Assembly (NCBI GenBank): GCA_021521415.1
Contig: JAIQDT010004227.1
Coordinates: 62,001-126,000 of the forward strand
DNA: 64,000 nt
Reading direction: 5' to 3'
DNA from: Bidens hawaiensis
Lineage: Eukaryota; Streptophyta; Magnoliopsida; Asterales; Asteraceae
Position 1 is the stretch's first letter; the number at the start of each line of letters is the position of its first letter. A model generated the notes under the pieces. It worked only from the letters and a program-made list of their open reading frames with translations. It made no database searches and had not been told where the DNA came from. Shown here one piece after another: positions 46,185-58,518 of this stretch. A program made the translations under genes and the position numbers.

Positions 46185-47399
46185 TGTTGGGTCAAGAAAT
46201 TAACCTAAGGGGAAGATTGCTAAGTCAAAGATTTGTTCAAAATGACATATGAGAGATTGGAATCTTCTCAACCTCCTCAGAATTCGCCAAGTATGGATCC
46301 AGGCACACCTTAGACCTCTGAGCAAGCTTCTACTTAGCCGGGTACGATATTTTTGTCTATCGAGCAGGGTTATCATCTCTAAGTCTTCTTTAGTGAATAT
46401 CCGAGCAAGGTTTGCAAATTAGTGCACTACCGGGTATGGTTCACTAGTATATACAAGTCCGGGCAAGGATCACTTTATCAAGCAGGTTTGTTCTTGATAG
46501 CCAAGTAAAGTTCACTTCCGAGTAAGCTTTAGGCTAACCAAGCTCATGAAGCCAAGTAATTGGAAGACCGGGCAAGGTATTCATTAATAAGTATGGTCCA
46601 CGTAGGCTTGATGATTTAATGATATATCTCAAGTATCATCGGGAAAGGTTCAACTTAAGCAAGGAACAGTGCTACCGAGCACACTTTGCTAAATAAGTTT
46701 TTCTCTAGCAAAGGGTTGAAGGGACCATTGAAGAACAAGGTTGCTCATAAGGGTTTATCGGACAAAGTCTGTCAAAACCAAGAAGATTGAAGTCTACCCT
46801 GTGAGTATTTTACTTGGTAAAATACTCTTCAAGTAAAGTCTAACCGGAAACTGATCCCGAGCACACTTCTATGTTACCAAGTTATGAAGGATGGCAGAAC
46901 TTACTCGGAAAGACAAGATTGATGCAAAGCCACCCGGAAGACTTGTTTTACACTTAGAATATTTATGGATATGTAATTTGAATATGTTTTATCGGATAGG
47001 GTTTCTAGAAGGAATGACAGTTGTAAAGGAAGTGTCAGGCCTATAAATAGAATAATTTAGGGCACACCTACGGACACACAACAAGGCAGACAGACACATT
47101 AATTAAGAAAGAATATTGTGTGTGACAGCTGAAACCTTCCTTATCAAGAAACCCTAAATCGATTATCCAATTTGTATGATTGATATTATATAAATGGAAA
47201 TCTTTTGAGTGAATCTTGTTTGTGTTGGTTACCTTTGAATACTGATTAAGCAACCATATGTTTGTTATTGATTCCACCTTTAACAAACGGTGAACTTTCT
47301 AAATATAACAACCCGTCATTAACTCCCTTGTCAGCACATTTATTTGTTTGAGTTATGATATGATTTGAGTAAGATCCAGCTAAAATCAGGGACCTGACA
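46185..47399 (+). repeat. Copia C 3' LTR
   Basis: 1215 bp, matching 32815-34030 with about 35 differences including a one-base deletion near 46930. It ends GACCTGACA at 47399. Confidence 0.92.
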
Positions 47400-47979
47400 T
47401 AAGGACTATTATGAAAGACTATATGGCAAGGGTTTGTTGCCAATGTTAATAGATATTTATGGTATAAATATTGGACTGAACAGCCCTCAAGTTTACTGCA
47501 TGGAATCCTTGTGATTTGTGGTCATAAGTAAATTTGAGTAAAGGCGAACATCATAGTATCCTCCGACCTGAGATACATATTGGGTCTTGATATTCACCGA
47601 CTATTATGCTTTGACTTAGTTCTTCGCTGCTCTGAAATATGTCAGTACATAAGGCTAAGCTCAAGTGTAGTACAAGGTGATAGTGAGAGACGTATGTAGT
47701 CAATAGGGGATTTGTCCCTCTTATTCATTGAGAGTTAAATGTCTAATGCCTGATAAGTTAAATCAATAGAGAATGATCACTCTGTGTCTCTGGATTTAAC
47801 ATGACATTTGTGGCAAAAGGATAAATGATAGTTTCACCTAAATCATTTTCAAGTGAGGGACTTGAAGGAGATGATTTATTGAATGGCCCTTCGTCATGCG
47901 TATTAGGGATAGTAAACCGTTGTTAGGCGGTACTTGATATTTGCATCAATCTTCTATGTATCTTGTGCAAGTGTGAGAT
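47400..47979 (+). other. Copia A 3' non-coding region, right part
   Basis: Continuation of Copia A after Copia C. No gene is visible. It ends in a weakened polypurine tract GTGTGAGAT just before the LTR. Confidence 0.65.
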
Positions 47980-48303
47980 TGTTGGAATCGATCTGCCCAA
48001 GACACATATTTGAGTTGATGTGGCTAGTACGTAATGATCCAAGTAGGGTCATACCCAATAACAAGTTAGACAATCACCGCGATATTTATTATTAGATATG
48101 ATCTAACTAATAATTATCAACAATTATAATATTTGGAAAAACGGTTTTCTAAATATTTGCATTTGTGTGTTAAATAAATTATGTGGATAATTCATGTGAT
48201 GAGAAATGTTATTTATTTGGACAAATAACAAATGTATGATAAGGAAAAATAAACAAAAATTGGTTTTGAGTTTTGGGGGGGAAACCCACTCTTAGGCCGG
48301 CCC

Positions 48304-48347
<44 letters not shown>

Positions 48348-48802
48348 TTGGTTTTTCCAATACATGCAAATGAGTCTATTGGTAGATGATAATTCTTGGT
48401 GAACTCAACTCACACTTTCTCTCACACACACAAACTCTCTCTTCTTCCTCTCTCTCGGCCGAGAATAACAAGGAAGAACAAGAGGATTGCAAAGTGTAAG
48501 GCCCTAACAACTTAGGTGTTTGTTGAAGGCTTGTTCGGGTATACAAGCTTGAGGTTTCCTTCTTTAGAGACTTGTCATTCAAACCATTCATCCCTTTCGG
48601 TGTTTTAAGACTTGAAGGTATGTTCTCTAAACACCCTATGTTTGATTTTGATAGCATGTGTATTGTATATGGATCCTGGATTGGGTTTAACATAAATCGG
48701 ATTTTATGTGTAATGGTTAAACAAGATTTTAAACTAAATTCCTCTGCGTTTTCCTAATAAAATCGTTTATTAGGACTTTGATAATCTTGTAAAAACCTAA
48801 CA
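47980..48802 (+). repeat. Copia A 3' LTR
   Basis: 823 bp, TGTTGGAATCGATCTG to AAACCTAACA, with a (CT)n run at 48309-48340. The last 170 bp match the 5' remnant at 14432-14605. Confidence 0.85.
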
Positions 48803-49401
48803 GAACTATGATATGGATAGGGCTAGTTAATTGATACATATAATTATTATACAGTTAGCCGCGCCCAATTAAAGAAAAGAGTTACCATTAACTCTGAAAG
48901 GAATCGCTTACAGATGAGTTTCAAGCCTCATTTCCTTGTTATGTTTTCGGGGATGTGTACTCGATGTGTTAGTTAATACACTTACCTTAAGTGGTAAGTG
49001 TATGCCATATAGGATTTATGTGATGTAATTTGAGGTTAAGAATGAATGCTTGTCAGTACGTTAACGATCTTCGGATATTGCACGTATTTCCAGGAAAGGT
49101 AATCGTTAGAAGATGTGATTGTTTTATAAAGTATGTATGAATGATATAGCAGAGTATGTTTGAAATTGTATTAATGATAGTATGAAGCAATATATGAAGA
49201 TACGAAGGTATGAGGAGGGACCAAGCCCTTATAATATCGGAGAGGATATGGACCAGATCCTCATAATATCTGAGAGGATAGGGGTCAGACCCTTATAATA
49301 TCTGAGAGGTTATAGGGCGAAAGGCTCTTTAAAACGTATAAGTATGAAAAGTAAGATATATATATATATACATATATATATACATATATATATATAAGTA
49401 T

Positions 49402-49433
<32 letters not shown>

Positions 49434-49843
49434 AAGAAGGTATATACTTATGTATATACGAAAGAAAGATAAGCAGGTTAAGTATATAATATGTATCTTT
49501 GGATGCGTATGTACATGTAGAGGAATGTATTGTATGTTACGTGATTTACTAGAACTCACTCAGTGTAGCTGACTTTTAGTATGCACGCAGGTAAATAGAT
49601 TGAAGCAGCTGGCTTGAGAGAGGGACACATGGCATGATTTGAAGGGACTGGCATCCAATGAAGATTTTTCATGATGATTTAATAAGTTACTTTATGTTAT
49701 GTTTTAAATACAAGTTTTAAATGTTTGGAACGAATGGTTGACTTTTATTTATACAGTGAAAGTTTTAATTAACTCTGATAAATGGAACTGTGTTTATGAG
49801 TAAATCCAACGCCAAAGTAGGGAACCGGATTCGGGGCCTAACA
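48803..49843 (+). repeat. truncated chromovirus-type LTR, right end
   Basis: It ends GATTCGGGGCCTAACA, and CACGCAGGTAAATAG near 49590 resembles the post-acceptor segment of the other chromovirus LTRs. The left part is cut off at the Copia A insertion. It contains three tandem units around TATAATATCTGAGAGG (49216-49320) and (TA)n and (GA)n runs at 49356-49437. No primer site follows, so it may be half of a solo LTR. Confidence 0.5.
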
Positions 49844-50146
49844 TTTTTAAGCCTTAATACTGATCAAGAAACACCAACCAATTACCTGAAATATGTTCTA
49901 ATTGATGGAGATCAATAGCCTTGGGTTCACGGCAAGAACATGACATCAAAGGTGTGTTAAAACTGCTTCTGAGCATAAATTGATAAGGAGTTTGCTTCGT
50001 GGTGGTATAAGGATGGTGCAGGTCAATTTTATTGAATTATGGTTGAAAATTTATAAGGTAAAGAGTCCATTGTTGGTCCACGACGAGTTTAATGTGTAAT
50101 TGATCAATCCGCTCAATGTTTGATGTCAATTACGCGGGATTACCAT
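49844..50146. other. unassigned sequence left of the solo LTR
   Basis: 300 bases of ordinary sequence with no open frame or repeat I recognise. It continues across the solo LTR at 52174 (shared ATTACGCG wording on both sides is coincidental or local duplication). Confidence 0.5.
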
Positions 50147-52168
50147 TGTAACAACTTGGACTTTCCAAGAGTTAATATTTATATTAAAACCCGACCCATA
50201 TTTATGCTCGAAAAATTTTATCACTTTTATCGAGTTAATTAAATTATTATTATATTGTTTAATTAATTTTGTATTATAATTATAATTTTCTTATTTTGGC
50301 AAAACCATCCAAAATCAAACTTGAACCCCAACTGTTTCCATCCTCAAACTTTAGGGGCTAAAATGCAAAATTTAATATAACCCATTCAAAATCTGGTACC
50401 CATTTCTGAACCCAAGATCCGATCCAAATACCCATGACCCGTATCTGGAGCCTATCCTCAAAACAGTACACGTTTAGCTCAACTCGGTCTCAATTTAGTT
50501 ATCTTGGACCATATTTACGTATCTAGCTTGGAAATCAAATCAAACAATATGTTATATCGTTTATTTACGGCCTATCGACACTCTCAAGATGGTAAATAAA
50601 TCAATATTATTCTTTTTCTTAAATTTCGTAAGCCAACCTAATCATGGACTTGTTTTACAAGTAGTCGTTTATATTAATTCAATTAAACTTGCAGTTATTG
50701 TCATCAAACCCTAGCCGACCTTTACCCTATATTTAATTGTATTAGTTTAGCTTGTTGATCATCGTTTATAACCACCTCGCCGATGGCCATTGTTGAGCCT
50801 CGTTACCCTACCTCCGGTCATCGAAAAAGGTAATTGATCATATGGTTTGAATCGCATTAATGTCCTGATCAAAAGCTTAAGTTTGTTTGGATTAATTTTA
50901 CACGGTTTGATCAATTGGAATTCTAGGGTTTATGTAATCAATTTTGGGTTGAACTGCCAGTTATTTATAAGTCACTGTTCTCATCTTTTAATCAATAGAT
51001 CATCTGGCTCAGATGGTTATTAGCTGGGTGTTATGGGGCGGAGGTCACATGTTCGACCCCCTACACCCTTTTTTTGGATAATTTTTATTATTATTCTTTG
51101 TAAGTGATTTAATAAATATAATAAAATCAATAATAACTAATTAAAACCATTTTAATAAAAACCGACTTTTTAATACTCGTTTAACTTACGTTTTCATTCG
51201 TGTATATTCGTATATAAGCATATATGTATATATAAAAATATATATTAACTTAAAATCTAATATTTATAAATAAAAAAATAATCAATTAAACTATATATAT
51301 ACTTATATTTAAAAGTAATATTTACGAGATATGTTTTGTTAAATTAACTAATTATTTTTATGTAACAAATCTTTATGTATAATATTAGATTATTATAATA
51401 TTTACTTGTTAACGGTTATCGAGTTGTTGTAATCGATCTTATACTTTACTTAGTGTGTCCGTTTGCTCATATTCCTCATTAGGCTTTATCGCTCGCGTGT
51501 GACTTTCCCGCATTCTTATTATCTTAAACACTTTTTCGTCTTTGAGGTGAGTACCACATTCCCTATTTTACTCGTTTTCTACGTTATGTGGACATATGCG
51601 AAAATATATTTCTTATTTATACTTATACACAAAACTGCATCTATTGTTAACAACTTATACCTTACATGTTTATGTTCTTATTTGCTTTGTAAGCTTCCGC
51701 ATTCGGCGAGATCCAACATAATCTCAGTCTAGTATGGTCATACGCCAGGCGTTAGCCTTTTTGTTTCTCGACATCTCAGTTATACTTTCTCATTTGGTTA
51801 ATTTGTTATTCTCATATGACTTGTTGCAATTACTTATTATTTTATATATATATGTACATTTAAGCTGATGTGTTGCTCACACAACCTTGTGTTGACAAAA
51901 CTATTCTATTTTCAACGCATATGCAGGTTATCGTGTGACGTGATTATCAAGATTGTTTGAAGCAATTTAGGGTGCATGTTAGAGAAGAAGATACAAGAAT
52001 TAAATTTAAATGTTTAATTTACTTGTTTACTTATGAGTTTGATGTACTTGACTATTTAATAAAATTTAATAGATATTGACACTTTTAATATTGCATATAG
52101 TAACATTTGAAAAGCTGTGAGCTATCAGTTCGCGCCCCGGCATTTCCGCTGTAGGTTGGGCTGTGACA
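50147..52168 (+). repeat. solo LTR with ACCAT target duplication
   Basis: 2022 bp, TGTAACAACTTGGACTTTCC to GGGCTGTGACA, flanked by ACCAT at 50142-50146 and 52169-52173. There is no internal region, so it arose by recombination between the LTRs of a full element. The terminal TGTGACA style matches chromovirus LTRs. AT-rich at 51100-51420. Donor-like GTGAGT at 51547 and acceptor-like CAG at 51926. The small frame at 51463-51732 is not credible. Confidence 0.88.
51001..51077 (+). other. tRNA-like segment with A and B box matches
   Basis: TGGCTCAGATGG fits the pol III A box and ATGTTCGACCCC fits the B box, about 37 bases apart, followed by CACCC and a T run. No clean cloverleaf can be drawn by eye. 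It could be a SINE head or a tRNA fossil in the solo LTR. Confidence 0.35.
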
Positions 52169-52173
52169 ACCAT

Positions 52174-52550
52174 ATAGATTGATTACGCGTTGGATAACAA
52201 GCTGTCAATTTGATCAAATCCCTGTAAATCAGGCGTAATAGGTGGGTTATGATAGTCTAACTTGAAGAAGAAGAAGAAGAAGATAGGGGAAAAGTTTTGG
52301 GTTAATGGCAGATCCAGTCCTTCAGTTTTGGTTTAGGTTCGAAATAGGTAAACAAAAACTAGTTAAAGAGGGGAGTTAAAACTTTACAAAATTGTTAGTT
52401 TTTTATATTTGTTCAACGAATAAGTGAAATCGAGTGGTATGTAGCACGATAACTATAATATAGATAAGATATTAACAAATAATAAACTTATCGCTTAATA
52501 ACGAACATTCAAGTAATAAAACGAAAGAAAATTTTAACGTGTCGGGTTTC
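52174..52550. other. unassigned AT-rich sequence
   Basis: No gene. A short (GAA)n run lies near 52266-52284. Confidence 0.5.
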
Positions 52551-53235
52551 GGGGTTTCAAAAATAACGAATGTTACCGCAATAGAGTGGTACCGGGGACT
52601 AGTTCTCAGTCTTTAAAGCATTTTATTGTAGACTGAAAGTAGAGTATTAGAGATTAAATTTTCTTGATTTTTCGGTCCTAGATAACAATTTTCGACTGAT
52701 TATCATACTCTAAATGTACATACTATCGAATAAAATAACACACTATCTGAGATTAATTTTCAGTCCCGAAAAAGAGACATTTTCGCGACTGAATCAGAGT
52801 GCCACCATAGAATAATGTTCAGTCTTTAAAGCATTGCATCGGAGACTAATTTGATATGGCTTCATGTGCATAACAGAATGTATTAGGGACAATATAGTCT
52901 CGTTTATATCAGTCCTAAAATTAAACATTAGGGACTAAAATATCATAATATTTGAGATTGATTTGCAATCGTTGAAGATATATTTGAGGGACTAAAAGGA
53001 CATGGTAACAAGGGAAAAAATGAGGAATGAATTTTATGTTTTGGAGACTAATTGTTAGTCTCTGTTGGTGCTACGCAATAGGGACTGATTTTTAGTTACT
53101 GAAACTGCTACTTAGGACTAGGTATTCGTTACTAGTTGGGGACTGGTAAATCAGTCCCCAATACCTATTAATTACTGATTGTGGAGTATCAGAGACTATA
53201 TTTTCAGTCCTAAATAACAATCTTTCTTGTAGTTT
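52551..53235. mobile_element. CACTA-like DNA transposon, right subterminal region
   Basis: The right end TTTCTTGTAGTT (about 53223-53234) matches the usual CACTA terminus TTTCTTGTAGTG with the last base changed. Upstream there are many subterminal words such as GGGACTGA, CAGTCCC and CAGTCTTTAAAGCATT (twice, near 52609 and 52821). I could not find the left terminus. Confidence 0.45.
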
Positions 53236-53651
53236 TGCTAGTAGAAAGTATTCTTTCTATGTTACATAATTGTTGTAAGATTTTTAATTTATAACCAAAA
53301 CTATAACAGTGTTCATATTAATCTGATTTATTAATACATTGATATGAATCTTAACTTTTCTAGTGAATTGAAATTTGAAAGTATTAATCTAGAAATTTTT
53401 ATAGTAAACTCTGGCCATATAGAGTATGCACCCTCACTTAAATTGTTAATGTGTTGTATTTGGTGAAATGTGTTTTTAATTTCAGAAGATTATGTATCTG
53501 GTGAAATGTATTTTTGATTTCAAGTTATATATGTATTTCATTTCAATTAGAAGTAAGATAGATAGCTAACAGACAAGTTTATATTTGGTGGACTAACATA
53601 TGAAGTTGGTATTCACCAAGTTTCTAGAAATTAACTTATGAAGTTCATGAC
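53236..53651. other. unassigned AT-rich sequence
   Basis: No open frame or recognisable repeat, apart from two nearby GTGAAATGTRTTTTTRATTTC phrases at about 53464-53522. Confidence 0.45.
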
Positions 53652-54070
53652 ATAGGGGTGTGTGTGGTGTGGTTCGATGTGGTTCGGTGCGGTTTTGGGC
53701 TAAAATCATACCGAAAACCGAAACTTCGGTTTGGTTTTGGTTTTTTGTTTTTGTTTTGGTTTCGGTTCGGTTTTGGTTTATTAGGTTTTTTCCACTTGAG
53801 CTTGAAAATTTTAGGCCGAAAAAAAAAGATATACCGAAAATAATGAAATTAGGTATAATTAATTTTGTTGATTATTAACTAAGTGATTATTATACATCTA
53901 AAAATTCGGTTCATTTCGGTTTTTTGGTTTTCACTACAAGCAAAACCAAAACCGAACAATAAGTTCAGCTTTTACAAAAACATAAAACCTAACCGCCGGT
54001 CTTTGTTTCAGTTCAAGTTTTTTGATTTTTCTTTGTTCCAGATCCGTTTTTAGGTTCGTTGCACACCTAT
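53652..54070. mobile_element. MITE-like segment with imperfect terminal inverted repeats
   Basis: ATAGGGGTGTG at the left pairs with CACACCTAT at the right. The interior is built of GGTTTTGG / CCAAAACC wording and could fold extensively. The termini resemble hAT-type elements. I see no clean target duplication. Confidence 0.35.
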
Positions 54071-57064
54071 CATAACATATGTTCTTTTGGTAGTTTTCAT
54101 GTTCTTATTTTATTCATATGATCAACTTGCCTCTCTATTCAGTCAACTCATGTTTTGTTCATAAAAGATTTTATATATGTATGACTAACATCTAACATTT
54201 AATATTTTATTCTTTTGTTTTTTATCATGGAGTGAATAAATGACTTATGAGGAAACACACTTCTAAATCATGCAAGGAGGTAATCACCATAAAGTTTCTA
54301 ATTATTATTTTAAAGTTGTAAAATTGTTGCAAATCATTATGATGAAATTTATAAACTATTCTTATGTTTGTTTATGATTTACTATGTACTGATAGTTGAA
54401 TTATTTTAACTTGAAACTAGAACGCGAAGAGAAGGTTATTTTTTACATTGAGCAACTTGATGGGGAGCTTCCGGTTAAGATTTTGATTTTTTTTTTCTTT
54501 GATTTTTCCTAAATTATTGATTATATACCTTTTATGAATCTTATTAGCAACTAAATATAAATACTTAAATTATTATTACTATGGTATAATTTACAAGTTT
54601 GGCGCCACAGTTCCATATAGCAAAGCTAACCTGCGGTGGGCACGTGAGCATCGCAACGCGTCAGTCTCCTTTCCCTTTATCCCATCAATCTTGCTTCAAT
54701 CCATTTCATCTCCAGTCTTCAATTGAAGATTGTCCATAATCTTAATCGGCGGCTTCGGTGTGACTTAATTCTACCCTTGAAATTGACATTGACAGTCTGT
54801 TGGATTTTCTTTGGGGTTTAAAGCAATCAGGTAGGCCGTTATTTCTAGGGTTTTGATTTCTTCCATGTATGGTACTTGAAACCCATTTGTATGTAGTAGG
54901 ATCATTATGCTTTAGGGTTAACTTTGATTGCAAATATGTATAGAGTAGATGATCGAGTTATGGAGACTCAACTACGGTGTTGGTTGCCATACATGAAATC
55001 CGATAAAGATGCACTTTCATGGTTCAACTGACATACTAATTGATGTCACATTTATTTCGGGTCGCCATCATGTTTCATTTGGATCTACCTATGTTTGTTG
55101 CCTCATCAGACCAAACTGTATCTCACCAACGAAGATTTCAAGTGAGTGGGTTTTTAGTTGTTAACTTTGTGGATCATAACTATTATAATATCGTTGCCAA
55201 AATAGGTTTTTATCAACTTTTCTTGGGGATTTGTTTCTTTTAAGGTTCTTGAAACATCGTAAGTGAGCTTCAGTAACATAGGGCACCTCCAAGGATTAAT
55301 TGTCCCATTTTACAGCTGCCTACACGTTATAGACCGAAGTTAGTTGGTCACTCTATTACAACAATTATATTCACCGTTGATTTTGTTCTAGTTTTCTAAT
55401 TTGGGGAGACAATTCATGCAGTGAAGATATATGCTTCTAATATACTATTTGTTTTAGTTAAGTTATAAGTGATACTAACATTAACATCAGAAGGAACTAT
55501 CTTTGTTATCCCCGTATATAAGTCTTGATTTATGTTATTTTTAGAGGTCACATTGTGGACAGCCTGAGGTATGCTATGGTTGCTATATTATTATTGGAGC
55601 TAGACCTTCAAGTAGGTGACATATCATTAAGCTTTATTAACATTGGGTAGTGCGGATACTTTTAATTAAAAATTTTAATTACATAGGGTTGTATGGGTAA
55701 TGAGTTTCTTTTAATAGCTCATGCTAATGTAAAGGTAGCGAAACGGGCTGGTTGAAGTTAAGATATATATTATAACAAAAGACATTTAAGCTCTGCTGAT
55801 TAAACGTAGCGCTCATAAATAATAGTTATTTGTTAAAAGGTTTTGTATTGTTTGTGTGGAGATGTTAGCGTATGCTTATTACGGATTGAGTTTTTAAGTT
55901 ACTAATACCGTCTCGTCGAGCAATTTCAACCGACCTGATTCATCTAGAAAAAGAGGTCATACGAGACATGTCCAAAACGTATGCAGCCGTGGTTATTCAA
56001 TAAGACTAATTAACATTATTTTGTTTAAACAGATGATATATAGATGATATATAGTAGAGCTCCATTTCTTGCACAGCAATATTCACAAAACCACCAGTTC
56101 CAGAACTACCACAACTCATAAACATGTAAATCAGTTTGAACATATATCATCTTTTTATATGAATGTTGCATGTCATCCGTGCTTGTACGTGCTCGTATTT
56201 ACTGCTAGACTTCAGGGGTAAAATGGTCAACTTTAGTCCCGAACAACCGTCTTGTGAAATAATATCGACGAATTAGTAGCAAAATCTTCTAACCCATCAG
56301 TCATTTCCACATCTATATATTCTAGATCTTAATTTTGGTGTAAATGTGGATTCGGAAACTCATATACGGTTGTGCTTCAATCGAGACTAGCCCCACTTTA
56401 TTTAAGCTCTTTGGGAGGAATATAATTAGATTGTAGCTTTCAAATTAGTTATTGTTCTGGCTGGTGTTTAAACTAATGCTTAATTGCAGACATATTAGAA
56501 AATAAAGAGTGGGCTTCATAGTTCATTAAAGCTTCTGAACTCATATTGTAGTGGTCTAACAAATAATTAAATAGCAAATATATGTTTATAGAGTTTTCAA
56601 TATTCACAAATATGTTAAAAGAGTTATGTAGACGAGTGAGGATAGTTAGCATGATACATAAGGCAACATATGGGTTGTGTGTCTGTGCACAATATTGTTC
56701 CAAGTCTTACGCCCCCTTAACCAACTGAGCTACACGGCGGGGACCCTGTGCATAATATGATCATAGTGTTCATCGGAGGCTCGGAGGGTGTGCAAGCCGC
56801 ACCATCGGCCGGGGCACATAAGGTTTGGGGGCACAAACGTTTTTTTACATATAACATATATATGTTTTTTGTTGTTAAAAATAAGGTTTCTGTGTAGAAT
56901 AAACCAGTTAATAAAAGTTTTATCTATGTACGCTAGCAAATAAAAAATTTTCATTAAGGCATACGGGCCTTTTTATTTTTCTCGGCCGAGTATTTAAATT
57001 CTCGGAGATAGCCCTGAGAGTGTTCATTCAAGATACGTGCTTTCGATTGCATCAATTAAGGGAA
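54071..57064. other. 3 kb unassigned, possibly old intergenic DNA
   Basis: AT-rich. Short exon-like open stretches exist (about 54421-54474, 55040-55243), but none has a recognisable domain. A minus-strand pol III A-box-like TAGCTCAGTTGG lies near 56720, within a GC-rich patch at 56730-56830. No convincing host gene. Confidence 0.45.
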
Positions 57065-58451
57065 TGTTAGGGTATGTTAACATAAGGTTAGTTGGTTAAC
57101 AATATTAGCTAAAGTCCATTTTGCAATATAACTGGGATAATTTTCCTACTTATTTATTTATTTTTTATTTATCACTTTTTCATAACCAAGTCTCTTGAAG
57201 ACAAAAAGTAGTAAAACATGATGCATTCCTTTAGTAACTTATAGTATTGAGCATTCTGCTCAAAATTACTTATGCAGTTTTGCCTAAACCACTTGTAGGT
57301 CTAATGAGCTACGCATCAATGGACCTATTCACCCATTAAACATAATACTCACTACCATCGTGTCACTGGTACAGAGACCGTAAGTCAGTTGCATCAGAAC
57401 TGTAGCAGAGGTAAACGCTCCAGACATAGCGCTACAATTTTCTTCAACAAAACCCATTGCAACCCACATCATCATTCAGGTAGCAGCAACAAACAACATG
57501 ACATACAGATAGTAAGATACATAGTTGTGAATAACCCTACAGTTGTAGGCATGTTGAAAACAACTCCGCTAGGAAGATGGTAAAATGTCGATATTCAAGT
57601 CATGTTAAAAGCTACTATAGAGGTAGGGTACCAAAAAGATCCAAATACTCTTAAGTACCACCCGCGGGTCACAGATGACCTTCTCATATGCCACCCGCGG
57701 GACATATGGATCACCCGCATATCACGGTAGAGGAAGAACATCCTCATACCACGCGCGGAAGCATCCTGGCATCCTCAGAAGTCATCCGCAGGATAGGACA
57801 TCTGTCCACCAAAATGACCGGAAGGCAATGCCATCGAGACAACTGTCACCAATTAACTACTTTTCCAGAAGAATGTTCACAATTGTTACTTGAAGAATAC
57901 GTGAATCGTTTACCAATGAACAAAGGACACATGGCAAGGTTGTTATAACCGTGCACATGGCCAGGGTGCAATCCGTCCTATTATAAGGTGACGCGTGTCC
58001 AGGTTGTTATACCCATTCACATGGGACGTATATCTCAACCTATCACAGAAGGACACGCGTCCAAGTAGTTATCAAGGCCTTCTAGAAGAAGACAGCTGGC
58101 CCAATCATCTTCCTGATCCATCGTCTATAAATACCTCGTCAAACCGTATGAGGTATTCATTCACTCACAGTCATTCTAATTCACTTATACTCTGATTATA
58201 CTTAGTCTGCTTAGCTTTCAGTACTTTCCCCTTTACGAACGTTACTGATTCTCACGCCGGAGGGTGGATACAGGAAGACCCCCCCCCCCTCTTGTCCTTC
58301 CTGTAACGAGACTCACGGTGTCTGTTTTGCAGGTTCTGGTCATTGGACTTCGGGAAGTTGTGCTCATATTGTGTTAACAATTATCGTACTTTACCCTGTG
58401 GACTCATGGGATCCAGGACCCATACTTGGGGATTCGATCTGTGTTTTTTCA
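57065..58451 (+). repeat. probable 5' LTR of the Tat-type element
   Basis: It begins TGTTAGGGTATGTTAAC and holds repeated CCACCCGCGGG (57659, 57695), a TATA box TATAAATA at 58125 and a ten-base C run near 58280. I place the end at CA 58450-58451, just before a degraded primer-like TTTGCACCATCCG. There is no second LTR to confirm the borders. Confidence 0.4.
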
Positions 58452-58518
58452 TTTGCACCATCCGTTTTGGTGTTAGAACAGCACAAATTTTCGTTGGTTT
58501 TCCGGTTCGTTTAAATTA

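Larger units (their letters stand above)
32815..47399 (+). mobile_element. Copia element C, SIRE-like, with a downstream accessory ORF
   Basis: A 14.6-kb plus-strand element. Order: 5' LTR, initiator-Met primer site, gag, long linker, protease, integrase, RT, RNase H, 3.2 kb non-coding, Lys-rich accessory ORF, polypurine tract, 3' LTR. I counted about 35 differences between the LTRs by eye (near 2.9 percent). There is no clean target duplication: the left flank is GAAAG and the right is TAAGG, although AAGGA occurs within a few bases of both ends. It sits in Copia A's 3' region. Confidence 0.88.
14399..48802 (+). mobile_element. Copia element A, old, host to two other Copia insertions
   Basis: Plus-strand element in three pieces: 14399-19357, 31637-32814 and 47400-48802. 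The order is 5' LTR remnant, degraded primer site, long leader, gag, protease, integrase, RT, RNase H, 3' region, 3' LTR. It carries many stops and frameshifts in every domain. The two LTR ends match over about 170 bp (14432-14605 against 48629-48802) with more than ten differences, so it is clearly older than its passengers. The domain order integrase before RT makes it Copia. Confidence 0.85.

Noticed and set aside
54240..54480. Possible host exons (RKHTSKSCKE, then an acidic stretch ending GELPVK) with GT and AG borders
   Set aside because: Too short, no recognised domain and no consistent frame across the putative intron. A host gene cannot be supported.
55040..55243. 67-residue plus-strand ORF in the unassigned region
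   Set aside because: No domain, no homologous neighbour, and length expected by chance.
56700..56745. tRNA gene on the minus strand (TAGCTCAGTTGG present)
   Set aside because: Only an A-box-like half is seen; no B box or cloverleaf follows. At most a tRNA or SINE fragment.
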